Shown piece by piece: positions 43,972 to 52,606 of a stretch of DNA of 64,000 nucleotides. How positions within the stretch are numbered: position 1 is the stretch's first letter; each line of letters opens with the position of its first letter. The position numbers were made by a program, and so were the translations under genes. Below the pieces are notes generated by a model. That model did not search any database. It saw only the letters and a list, made by a program, of their open reading frames with translations, and was not told the origin of the DNA. The stretch lies in contig AP017605.1 of NCBI GenBank assembly GCA_002356515.1, positions 6,185,020 through 6,249,019 of the forward strand, given 5' to 3'. The DNA is from Mesorhizobium loti. GTDB taxonomy: Bacteria > Pseudomonadota > Alphaproteobacteria > Rhizobiales > Rhizobiaceae.

Positions 43972-44349
43972 ATGCGTCGAGAGACAATCACAACCGACCG
44001 GATCGCTCCGCCGGTAGGACCCTTTTCTGCCGCTGTGCGTGCTGGAGACCTACTCTTTCTCAGCGGCCAGGTCGCTCTTGATCCAGCGACCCGCAAGCTC
44101 GTCGCCGGCGACATCGGCGCTCAGACGGAGCAGATATTCGCCAACATCTCTTCCGTACTGGAAGCGGCGGGGAAGTCCTTCGACGACGTGATGAAGGCCA
44201 ACGTCTACCTCACGGATATGAAGGAATTCGGCGCGATGAACACGGTTTACGCGCGCTATTTCCGGACACCATATCCAGCCCGGACAACGATTCAGGTTGC
44301 CGGCCTGCCGCTCGGGGCCGCCGTCGAGATCGAGGTCGTGGCGAGATAG
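43972..44349 (+). CDS. RidA (YjgF/UK114) family enamine/imine deaminase
   Basis: A 125-residue RidA protein: FLSGQVALDPATRKLVAGDIGAQ, then EAAGKSFDDVMKANVYLTDM and the C-terminal YPARTTIQVAGLPLGAAVEIEV, where the arginine binds the substrate carboxylate. It hydrolyses reactive 2-aminoacrylate-type enamines, or related imines. Located 230 bp after the tautomerase gene on the same strand. Confidence 0.92.
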   Translation: MRRETITTDRIAPPVGPFSAAVRAGDLLFLSGQVALDPATRKLVAGDIGAQTEQIFANISSVLEAAGKSFDDVMKANVYLTDMKEFGAMNTVYARYFRTPYPARTTIQVAGLPLGAAVEIEVVAR

Positions 44350-44703
44350 GCGCAGTGACGCGGAACGGGCGAAACCCGCGGGAACAGACTCGGTTCGAAG
44401 GTCACCCTCGGCAGTCCGAAGCGCGAAGTACACGGCGCCTCACCGGCGCTAAAGGTAGGCCCGTCAGCGATCATCTTGAAGCCGAGCTAGACAAACCTGC
44501 CGCGACCAACCCGCCTGTTCCGAACGGGAGATGATCTAGCCTCAAATATAGATAGCCCAACAATTCAGGTCGCATCGTAGCCTCCAGACACATAGTTAGA
44601 TGACATATCGATAAAATATCCAATAATATGGATAGGAATTTCTATTATATACAGAAATAGAAGCCTATACGATTGAATATTAACCAGGTGAAAGTTCGGA
44701 AAG
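44350..44703. other. AT-rich gap with two dyads
   Basis: About 350 bp, markedly AT-rich from 44560 on. TATCC-AATAATAT-GGATA at 44617-44634 has exactly the form of the E. coli HipB operator (TATCC-N8-GGATA). ATTTCT and AGAAAT form a second dyad at 44638-44658. Both lie 50-90 bp upstream of the membrane-protein gene, the natural place for its promoter. No gene is visible. Confidence 0.5.
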
Positions 44704-45246
44704 ATGACAATCTCTGCTTTGCCATACCTTTATTCTCTGGCCGGCATCTCAGTAAATTTTGTCGGTTTCACTGGGGTTGGGGTCATTCTTCGCCAAGCGA
44801 TCGGCCCCAAGATGTCGAGCCTGGATGTCCTGTTTACACGAATAGTCATTCATCTAGGTTTCATCGTCGCAGTCGGAGCCATGCTGCCGGTGCTATTGAT
44901 GCTCTTGTCCTTGCCGCCCAGCCTCACGTGGCGGGTCTCAAGCAGCGTCGTGGCTGTGCTGTCATTTCTATTCGCGGTGACCTATCCCAGACGACGCCAC
45001 GCGGCTTCAGTGGCTCAGCCGCCTGCTTTGATCTGGATCGATGTCGTCTTTCCGTTGGTTGCAGCATTTATCCTGACTTGGAACGCAGCTGGCTTAGTAT
45101 TTGAACCCAGTCCAGGACCATTCACTGCGACTTTGACGGCCATTCTGTTCCTGTCCGGTTGGGCATATCTGAACGCGCTGAGTTTTGTCCTCAGACCCGA
45201 AATTGGTCTCCCTATTGGTGAGTTCAACTCGACTGGTGGCAACTGA
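44704..45246 (+). CDS. hypothetical membrane protein
   Basis: A 180-residue protein with five or six hydrophobic spans (for example FIVAVGAMLPVLLMLLSL and FPLVAAFILTWNAAGLVF) and a short RRRH loop. It starts MTISALPYLYSLAG. No family recognised. AT-rich promoter-like DNA with dyads lies upstream. Confidence 0.7.
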   Translation: MTISALPYLYSLAGISVNFVGFTGVGVILRQAIGPKMSSLDVLFTRIVIHLGFIVAVGAMLPVLLMLLSLPPSLTWRVSSSVVAVLSFLFAVTYPRRRHAASVAQPPALIWIDVVFPLVAAFILTWNAAGLVFEPSPGPFTATLTAILFLSGWAYLNALSFVLRPEIGLPIGEFNSTGGN

Positions 45247-45627
45247 CACATCCTCGGGAGAGTGATGATGCTGGCGCCTCACCATCTCAAGCATCACGAC
45301 GACGCAATTCCATGCAGCCGTGGCACAATCCTCTCCATAGCTTCGTCCCCGCGGCTCAGCGCGACGTCAACGCCGTCCACGCTATTCTCTTGGCTATGAC
45401 GCGTCACTTTGCCGAGGGACGGACATTCTCGCCCTCACGACAACACGGCTCGGGCGGCGACCTGCTGCAACATCTGACAAGTGCCTGCCAGCACGGGAGT
45501 GATGGATTGGCACGACCCATGACGTCCGCCATATCGCCTGTTGGCGTATCCGAGACCGACAGCGCGGTGGCCGTTTGCGTCCGCTTTCGGATAGTGGCAC
45601 AGCTAGCCTCAACGACCGGCTTTGGGC
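45247..45627. other. gene-free stretch before the IS30 element
   Basis: About 380 bp. A 106-codon frame on the plus strand (45312-45632) is open but shows no recognisable pattern and runs into the IS end, so I do not call it. No dyads or terminators stand out. Confidence 0.4.
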
Positions 45628-46847
45628 GGTGAGTTCAATAGGTCATTGCAACACCCTCTGTAGCCTATCGGCCGGCGTTTCGAAGTCCAGGATTTTTCGG
45701 GGGCGCTGATTGAGCCGCAGGGCGACGGCGTTGAGTTGGTCCTGCGAGACGTGGGAGAAGTTGGTTGCTCTGGGGAAGTACTGCCTGAGCAGACCGTTGG
45801 TATTTTCGTTGCTGCCGCGCTGCCAGGGACTGCGCGGATCGCAGAAGTAGACCTGTAGGTCGGTGGCAACGGTGAAGCTCTTGTGACGAGCCATCTCCTT
45901 GCCCTGGTCCCATGTCAACGAGCGCCGCAACTCTTCGGGCAATGTGCCGATCTTCTCGGCGATGGCCCTCACGACGGTCGCCGAGTCCCTTCTCGCCAAC
46001 TTCACAAGCATAGTGAACCGGCTGTGTCGCTCGACGAGGGTGGCGATGTTCGTGTCGTTAGCACCGGTGAGCAGATCACCCTCCCAATGACCTGGGATGG
46101 CACGATCCTCCGCCTCGGCGGGGCGGTCGCGGATGGAGATCATATCGAGTATTTGTCCTTGCCCCGTCCGGCTCTGTGCGCCTTTGGCGAGGCGCATCTG
46201 TCGTTTGGTACGCAGGTGCGCTGTCAGTTCCTTCTTGAGCACCCCTCGCGACTGGATGAATAGACTGCGATAGATCGCTTCATGAGATATCCGCATGCTT
46301 GGATCGCCCGGGTACTCTCGCCTCAACCAGCCCGCTATCTGCTCCGGCGACATTGCAGCGCCAGCTTTTGCGCCACCCGCCACCGTAGCCGTCCAGAGCA
46401 TGCCAGGCGACACTGCTTCGGGCGCAGCGCTCGCTCCCAAGCATGCTTGTCAGCCCGGGTTGCACGATACGTTTGTGCACCGCCATTGCGCGAGATCTCG
46501 CGACATATTGTCGATGGGGATCGCCCGAGACTTCGTGCAATAGCGCGTATTGCGAGACCCGCCGCGATCCCGCGAGAGATCTCTTCGCGCTCCGCCAGCC
46601 CGAGCGCCGAGGCCGCTCTACGCCTTGCTGACGGAGCAATGCCGCCGTGTAAGGATACGATCCGCTGAACGCCGGTCTTGTTCCGGCGGTCCAGTGCCCG
46701 CGAGATCGACGAAATGCTCTGACCTTGCTTCCATCGCTCCCAAAGCTCGGCCTTCTGCGCTGACGTAAACCAGATCCGTGACGTCACCATGCAACACCTC
46801 CTCATCCTCTCAGATTAAGAGTGTTGCGGCGACCTATTGAACCCACC
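45628..46847. mobile_element. IS30-family insertion sequence
   Basis: About 1,220 bp. The ends are imperfect inverted repeats: GGTGAGTTCAATAGGTC on the left and, reversed, GGTGGGTTCAATAGGTC on the right, extending through a shared GCAACAC. The dinucleotide GC lies outside both ends, consistent with the 2-3 bp target duplication of IS30 elements. One transposase frame on the minus strand fills it, but is frameshifted, so the copy is likely inactive. Confidence 0.85.
45643..46790 (-). pseudogene. IS30 transposase with a single-base frameshift
   Basis: The first frame starts MVTSRIWFTSAQKAELWERW and carries the HTH (IRAIARSLGRSPSTICREIS), running out after VAQKLALQ. The second frame picks up immediately with SPEQIAGWLRREYPGDPSMR and holds the DDE residues (GHWEGDLL, SLTWDQGKEM, SPWQRGSNENTNGLLRQYFP). 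At the junction the family reads LALQWSPEQ; here CAATG-TCGCCG lacks one G. The two halves are otherwise complete. Confidence 0.88.
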
Positions 46848-46976
46848 GCGGTAAAGCTGCCATTCGTGACGACTGAATGTGTGAAAATGGGCCGCAAGCG
46901 GACTGTCTGCTTTGCGACGGACGCAGCGCAGAGCGGTCGCGCAACTCGCGACCCTACGGTCCGAAGGGTCATAGGC

Positions 46977-47228
46977 TTATTGCGCCGCGATGACTTTCCG
47001 TTTCAAGAACCGGCCAAGACTCGATAGACGCAGGAACGCCAGGGTGCCCAGACCCGTCTGCGCATGTTGTCGAGATGCCATGATCGCTGCGCGATGAGCT
47101 TCTTGTTGTTCCAGGTAGCATGCCAGTGCAAGGTCATAACGTGACGCCCGAATGTCGCCGGGGGGCTGTTCTACAGTTGACGATCTCCTGGATTGAATGG
47201 GCCAATCGGAAAGGCTGGGGCCAAGCAT
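46977..47228 (-). CDS. hypothetical 83-residue protein
   Basis: A frame starting MLGPSLSDWPIQSRRS, with AAGGGAAACGCT upstream, and a helical C-terminal part (ASRYDLALACYLEQQEAHRA). It has no recognised family. It could be a real small protein or chance; the rest of the 46848-47384 gap contains nothing else. Confidence 0.35.
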   Translation of the reverse strand: MLGPSLSDWPIQSRRSSTVEQPPGDIRASRYDLALACYLEQQEAHRAAIMASRQHAQTGLGTLAFLRLSSLGRFLKRKVIAAQ

Positions 47229-47384
47229 AGCGTTTCCCTTACAAAGAGTTGATTTGAGAGCCTCTCCTATGGCCGTGAGGGATGCGTACGAAGAACTGTG
47301 ATTGGTTCGTGAAAAGCGCCGGTTCAAACAGATTGCAGTTGAAGTCGCAGCAGGTCCGGGGAACAATCGAGTGTCCAACATGGC

Positions 47385-49043
47385 TTGCGAACGGTGGCGC
47401 AAACACAACTTCTGTTATTCGGTGGCTTCACTCTTGCTGGAGGCGGGCTTGCCAATGCAGCGCTGAGCCGCAAAGGGCGTGGTTTGGTGACATATCTCGC
47501 CCTCAATCCTGGACAGTCCCATTCGCGCGAGAAACTCGCCACGCTCCTATGGGGCGATACTGGGGAGCCGCAGGCGCGGATGAACCTTAGACAGGCTCTG
47601 TCGGCGATCAGGAAGGCGTTGCCATCGGTCGACGACCGACGCCTCTTGGCAGACGGCGACAATGTCACCCTCAAGCTCGACGATCTTGAGATCGATGTGG
47701 CACGGTTCGAGCGCCTCGCGTCAGGTACAGACCACGAGCAGCTTGAACAAGCCGTCGTTGTCTATCGCGGTGACTTGCTCGATGGCTTCGCCCTGAAGGA
47801 AGAACCGTTCAACGACTGGCTCAGGGTGGAACGTGAGAGATTGAGGACGATTTGGATCGGCGTTCTGGAAAAACTTCTCCATCACTATTCGGTCGAGGAC
47901 AATCTGGCCGCATATGTCCAGGCAGCGAGGCGCTTGATCGGGTCTGATCCCCTTAGAGAAGACATCCACCGAGGCCTCATGCAAATCTACGCCCGCCAAG
48001 GCCGACTGGGCATGGCACTGAAGCAGTATGCCCAATGCCGCGAGGTCCTTCGCAAGCACCTTCAACTTGAACCGGAGAAGGAGACGCGTGAGCTGAACGA
48101 CAGGCTCCGTGCTAGCCGTTTCGTACCGTCCAAACCAAACCTAACACCGGGCTCAAGTTATGAAGGAATTCCAGTCGATAACCCGGTGCCAGCCTCGCTG
48201 CGCCCAGAAACACACTATGTAAAGTCGGGCGGGGTCAGCGTTGCCTATCAGGTAACCGGCGGGGGGCCGTTCGACCTCGTTTACGTACAGGGCTGGGTTT
48301 CCAACCTCGATTATGCCTGGGAATCTCCTCGGCTAACGCATGTGCTGCGGCGGCTTGGGTCATTTTGCCGGCTGGTCCGCATCGACAAGCGAGGCACTGG
48401 GCTTTCCGATCGCAACGTGGGCTTTCCAACGATGCAGGAGCGGGCGGACGATTTACGGGCGGTACTCGACGCAATCGGATCGCGACGGACAGTCTTGTTC
48501 GGCAGTTCCGAAGGGGGCGTCCTATGCATGCTTTTTGCGGCGACCTATCCCGAACGAACCGAGGCACTCATTCTTCACGGTGCTTATGCTCAAGGACTTT
48601 GGTCACCGGACTATCCTTGGGCAAAGACTAGAGAGGACATGGAAGAAGAACTGGCCGAAATCGAACGCAAGTGGGGAGAGCCTTGGGATTTGGGACGAGG
48701 GGCGCCGAGCTTGGCGAACGATACCCACGAGCAACAATGGTTCGCAGCCTATCTGAGGAGTTCGGCGTCTCCCTCCGATGCCATCGCATTGTGGCGCTGG
48801 GGCGCAGAAGTCGATGTTCGTAATATCCTCCACGCCATTCATGTGCCCACTCTGATCCTGCAGAGGAAAGGCGATCGATGGGTCAAGGTAGAAGAAGCGC
48901 TTTACCTGTCCGAGCACATTGCTGGCGCCACGCTCATTGAGCTTCCGGGAGATGACCACCTGATCTGGGGCGCCGATTCGGACCGTCTAGTCGACGCAAT
49001 TCAACACTATCTCGCCGTGAAGTTTCCGACGAAGGCCAGCTAA
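47385..49043 (+). CDS. BTAD-type transcriptional regulator fused to an alpha/beta hydrolase
   Basis: A 552-residue two-part protein. Residues about 7-110 resemble a winged helix (LSRKGRGLVTYLALNPG, then MNLRQALSAIRKAL) and 115-245 a BTAD (VVVYRGDLLDGF, EDIHRGLMQIYARQGR). From about 275 to the end is an alpha/beta hydrolase: nucleophile S375 in FGSSEGG, preceded by RIDKRGTGLSD, and H525 in PGDDHLIW. Hydrolases of this type are often joined to regulators or cyclases and may sense a ligand. The first codon is TTG 47385 or GTG 47394. Confidence 0.85.
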   Translation: MRTVAQTQLLLFGGFTLAGGGLANAALSRKGRGLVTYLALNPGQSHSREKLATLLWGDTGEPQARMNLRQALSAIRKALPSVDDRRLLADGDNVTLKLDDLEIDVARFERLASGTDHEQLEQAVVVYRGDLLDGFALKEEPFNDWLRVERERLRTIWIGVLEKLLHHYSVEDNLAAYVQAARRLIGSDPLREDIHRGLMQIYARQGRLGMALKQYAQCREVLRKHLQLEPEKETRELNDRLRASRFVPSKPNLTPGSSYEGIPVDNPVPASLRPETHYVKSGGVSVAYQVTGGGPFDLVYVQGWVSNLDYAWESPRLTHVLRRLGSFCRLVRIDKRGTGLSDRNVGFPTMQERADDLRAVLDAIGSRRTVLFGSSEGGVLCMLFAATYPERTEALILHGAYAQGLWSPDYPWAKTREDMEEELAEIERKWGEPWDLGRGAPSLANDTHEQQWFAAYLRSSASPSDAIALWRWGAEVDVRNILHAIHVPTLILQRKGDRWVKVEEALYLSEHIAGATLIELPGDDHLIWGADSDRLVDAIQHYLAVKFPTKAS

Positions 49044-49173
49044 GGCTGCAAGGCTGGCTTGTCTTTTTCCTGCTTGTAGAAATGGACGATCTAGACGCCT
49101 TTTCCGTCGCAAGAAACCGACAGGCCATTGTCTCACTCGTCTCAGTTCATTCCGCACTTATGAGTTCACGGCC

Positions 49174-49866
49174 CTAGTGACGGAACCGGTAGACGCGTGC
49201 CAGTCTGTTCGGCACTATCATCAATTCGTCCGCAGTTCTGAAACCGGCCTCGCGGCCCATGCCAATCCAAGTCGCGGCCGTCTCGGCATAATCGGATGCG
49301 CGGCAGTGGGTCTCAAAGGCGGCGAACTCCTCGTCAGAGACCGTCGCCCACTCGGGCCTTATCTTATGAAATCGCTCGAGCCATCCCTCTCGATCCTCGC
49401 TCTCGAGGCGCGTGGGCTCCCATATCAGAAAAAGACCATCTCTGGGCAACAGGTCGCGGATTTTGCGCATGAAATTCCGCTTGTCCGGTGCAAGAAGATG
49501 GTGGAGGGACTGACCAATCCATACAACGTCGAGCGGCCCCTTCCAGGAATCGATTGCAGCAACGAAATCTCCGCAACGCAGTTCAACCGGGCAGGTGAGT
49601 GGAGCAAGCGCTTCCTTGGCTGCGTCGAGCGACGGTTGGGATATGTCGATGCCGATATAGCGTGCGACGTTGCTGCCGGCCAGTGCGGCTGCTGAGCCGG
49701 GGGCTGTGCCGCAGGCCAGATCGGCAAAGACGAAGCCGTCGGAAGCCTCATCGAGAAGAACTTGGCGCAGCGCTTCATAGACCTCCCAATGGGCCATATA
49801 GTTCGCCGCGACAACCTTCTGGTATGTTGCAAGACCCTTCTCGAATAACTCTTGGTCGGACTTCAT
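49174..49866 (-). CDS. class I SAM-dependent methyltransferase
   Basis: A 230-residue enzyme: motif I FADLACGTAPGSAA, IGIDISQPSLDAA, then DVVWIGQSLHHL and the PRDGLFLIWEPT strand. AGGAGGGGCC precedes the ATG at 49866; the longer frame upstream lacks family character. Convergent with the BTAD-hydrolase gene. Substrate not evident. Confidence 0.88.
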   Translation of the reverse strand: MKSDQELFEKGLATYQKVVAANYMAHWEVYEALRQVLLDEASDGFVFADLACGTAPGSAAALAGSNVARYIGIDISQPSLDAAKEALAPLTCPVELRCGDFVAAIDSWKGPLDVVWIGQSLHHLLAPDKRNFMRKIRDLLPRDGLFLIWEPTRLESEDREGWLERFHKIRPEWATVSDEEFAAFETHCRASDYAETAATWIGMGREAGFRTADELMIVPNRLARVYRFRH

Positions 49867-50105
49867 GGCCCCTCCTAGAGGCGAGCATTTCGCGTACGGG
49901 AAAAACTCGGTGCTTTCTGATTCGAACGTCACCCGTTTGGCACCCGGGCTGGCTCGGAGCGTCCATTATATTAGTCTCAGCTTAAGTAATATCCGGTTTT
50001 TGCCAGGGGCCGTCAATCTGTGTCGTCCTGCTTTGGCACCAGAAGACGTGACACGTGGCGCCAGGATTTCAAGGGGTCGATAACGACGAGGCGAAACGAT
50101 GCCAC

Positions 50106-50444
50106 CTAATGCTTGTGGCAAGATGTTCGCTCCAATGGACGCGATTGATGGAGCGGCTCGATAGGCCATCTCGCTGGGCGCAGCACTGCAGAGGTACCCC
50201 AGCCGACGGCGTTGAAAACCGCTCTTAGTTGCCGTATGAAATTAGGCAAATGTCTTCTCGCGAACCCGGAAATATCCGAGCCGGATTGAAGCCGGACTCT
50301 TCTCTGATACTCGACGTAGTCGGCCATGTAGCGATCCAAAGCCAGACGAAATTCCTCTTGTCTACCTCGCTTTGCGAATCCGCATGTCTCCTGGAAATCT
50401 GGTGCGGCAAGGACAGGTGCCCGTTCGTGCGTGATCGACGACAT
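50106..50444 (-). CDS. hypothetical small protein
   Basis: A 112-residue frame starting MSSITHERAPVLAAPDF. The RBS AGCGAGGAG is good, and the central part (EEFRLALDRYMADYVEYQRR) is helical and charged. C-terminal residues look random, so the gene may be shorter or damaged. It is divergent from the 50555 regulator across 110 bp, hence possibly its target. Confidence 0.45.
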   Translation of the reverse strand: MSSITHERAPVLAAPDFQETCGFAKRGRQEEFRLALDRYMADYVEYQRRVRLQSGSDISGFARRHLPNFIRQLRAVFNAVGWGTSAVLRPARWPIEPLHQSRPLERTSCHKH

Positions 50445-50554
50445 TCTCGGCTCCTCGCTATCAAAGTGAAGGTACCTTGCGTCTAGGGGTTTCAAATGTC
50501 CCCAAGGCTTTCGGAAAAGTTCCGAAACGTCCCGAAAAGACTTAAGGTCCTCAC

Positions 50555-52093
50555 ATGTTTGGGCCGCGCGTTGCCTTTGGTTCGTTTGTTCTGAACTCGG
50601 AAAGCGGTACGCTTCTTCGAGACGGAGTTCCCGTGCCGGTCGGGTACCGAGCGCTGCTCCTTCTGGCGAAGTTAACGGACAGCGCCGGTCAAGTTCTCAC
50701 CAAGACCGAATTGATCGACGCTGCCTGGCCGGGTATAGCGGTGGAGGAGAGCAATCTGTCGGTTCAAATCGCTTCGCTGAGAAGATTGTTGGGTTCGATG
50801 TCCGACGGCACGGACTGGATCGCGACAGTCGCTCGCGTTGGCTATCGGTTCACCGGCACCGTCGAAAAACTCGATCAGCCTGCAGTGGCAGCCACATCTT
50901 CTGAGCCGGGCCCATCGGTCGCGGTGCTACCCTTCACAAATCTCAGCGAGGATGCAGAGCAACAGTACTTTGCCGACGGGCTGGCTGAGGACATTATCAC
51001 GCGGCTTGGGCGATTGCGCTGGCTGTTTGTACCCGCTCGCAACTCTTCTTTCAGCTATAGGGGCAAGGCTGTTGACGTCAAGCAGGTAGGGCGAGAGCTC
51101 GGCGTCCGCTACGTGCTCGATGGAAGCGTTCGCCGATCCGGGCAGCGTCTTAGAATTGGCGCCGAAGTGAGCGACACATCGAGTGGGCATCAGGTGTGGG
51201 CCGAGCACTATGATGTCGAGAGCTCCGATTTTCTCACTCTCCAGGACCAAATCGCAGACAGCGTCATCGGGGCAATCGAGCCGAAATTGTATGCAGCGGA
51301 ATATGACCGCTTTCAGAGCCGCTCGCCCAATAATCTCGACGCCTGGGGTTTCGTCATGAGGGCCATGCCTCATGTTTGGACGTGGGGCCCGGCGGCGGAC
51401 ATCGATTCCGCGGAGGCGTTGCTAATGCACGCCACTGAGATCGAACCTGACTATCCCCGTGCCAATAGCTTGCTCGCCTGCATGCGAACGGCTCGAACAC
51501 TGCTTGGAATTGTGGATCCGACGGCCAACCTTGCCGCCGCCCAAGAAATGGCCGAACGTGCAATCCAGCGTGATCCGATAGATCCCTGGACGCACTTTGC
51601 GGCCGGCTTTTCCTATATGGTGGCGCGCCGTTTTGATCAGGCAGTCGAAGCCTTAAGCGAGGCAATCAGCCTGAACCCCAGCCTTGCAATCGCTCACACC
51701 ATCCTCGGATCGACCTACGGCTATGGCGGCCTTCCGACAGACGGTCTGCATCATCTCGCGATCGCGGAGAGGCTGAGTCCCCGCGACTTCACCCAAGCGG
51801 CGAACCTGTCCATAAAGGGCATGTGCCATTTCGTCATTGGAGATTTCGCCGAGGCCGTTCGGCTCGAGAGCCGCGCTGTGAGGCTCCGTCCCCATTTCGG
51901 AACCGCCTGGCGCACCCTCGCTGCGTCTGCCGGCGTGTTCGGCGATCAGGCCACAGCGGTTCGTGCTCTCAGCGAAGCGAAACGGCTTCAGCCATCTCTG
52001 TCTTTGGATTGGGTGGAGAAATACTACCCGATGGTGCGGCCAGAGCACCGTGCCCTCTACATCGAGGGATTGCACATTGCGGGGCTCAGCTGA
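50555..52093 (+). CDS. winged-helix / TolB-like / TPR regulator (CadC-like)
   Basis: A 512-residue protein. Residues about 5-105 are an OmpR-type winged helix (GYRALLLLAKLTDSAGQVLT, then TVARVGYRFTG), 120-250 a TolB-like domain (PSVAVLPFTNLSEDAEQQYF, ELGVRYVLDGSVRRSG), and 280-510 TPR-like helical repeats. Transmembrane helices are absent, unlike CadC. This architecture is frequent in rhizobia; effectors are unknown. Two similar proteins lie at 60074 and 62612. Confidence 0.9.
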   Translation: MFGPRVAFGSFVLNSESGTLLRDGVPVPVGYRALLLLAKLTDSAGQVLTKTELIDAAWPGIAVEESNLSVQIASLRRLLGSMSDGTDWIATVARVGYRFTGTVEKLDQPAVAATSSEPGPSVAVLPFTNLSEDAEQQYFADGLAEDIITRLGRLRWLFVPARNSSFSYRGKAVDVKQVGRELGVRYVLDGSVRRSGQRLRIGAEVSDTSSGHQVWAEHYDVESSDFLTLQDQIADSVIGAIEPKLYAAEYDRFQSRSPNNLDAWGFVMRAMPHVWTWGPAADIDSAEALLMHATEIEPDYPRANSLLACMRTARTLLGIVDPTANLAAAQEMAERAIQRDPIDPWTHFAAGFSYMVARRFDQAVEALSEAISLNPSLAIAHTILGSTYGYGGLPTDGLHHLAIAERLSPRDFTQAANLSIKGMCHFVIGDFAEAVRLESRAVRLRPHFGTAWRTLAASAGVFGDQATAVRALSEAKRLQPSLSLDWVEKYYPMVRPEHRALYIEGLHIAGLS

Positions 52094-52606
52094 ACGGCCG
52101 ACACCATCGGTTGCGCTCCCTCGATGTGGGAAGAGAAGCGATGTTCGCGTTTGTGTGTACGAACGCCGCGGCGAAGCGCTTTCAACGACCCGCACAAGGC
52201 AAGCCCTTTTTCCATCTCAGCGCTCCCCATAGATTTAGCGTCACAACTATGACGTACGAGGCCACTCTCGCCAATGGGTCGCTCGTGCCCAACCACGGCC
52301 GGCAGGCTCGGAGGTCGGCTTTCAGGACGCGGTTAAGCTGACCTCTACGGCCGACATGCGTGGCATTGCTGACCGGCAGATTGGAGGCCGGAAGCTGACC
52401 GACTGGTTTTAGGTCAAGGTGCGAAGAAGCGGGCACTCGGCCTACGATACCATCTCCGACATATTCCCTGCAATAGTTCCGAAATCCGACGCTCAGGTGC
52501 ATCACCAAGCGGCTGCGCTGCGTCACAAACGGACGTTGCAGGTCACCAAACTTGACGCTAGGCTGGCCAAAGCCGACACTGAGCAGAGAAAGACAGGAGC
52601 ACCTCA
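52094..52606. other. gene-free stretch before the kinase operon
   Basis: About 0.5 kb without a supported frame. The RBS of the kinase (CAGGAG) is at its end. No palindrome or promoter element stands out. Confidence 0.4.

Noticed and set aside
44617..44634. TATCC-N8-GGATA as an operator of the hipB in this window
   Set aside because: It lies 24 kb away and the local hipB promoter carries a different palindrome; kept only as a motif of unknown regulator.
45312..45632. 106-codon frame before the IS30 element
   Set aside because: No RBS, no recognisable pattern, and it ends at the IS boundary.
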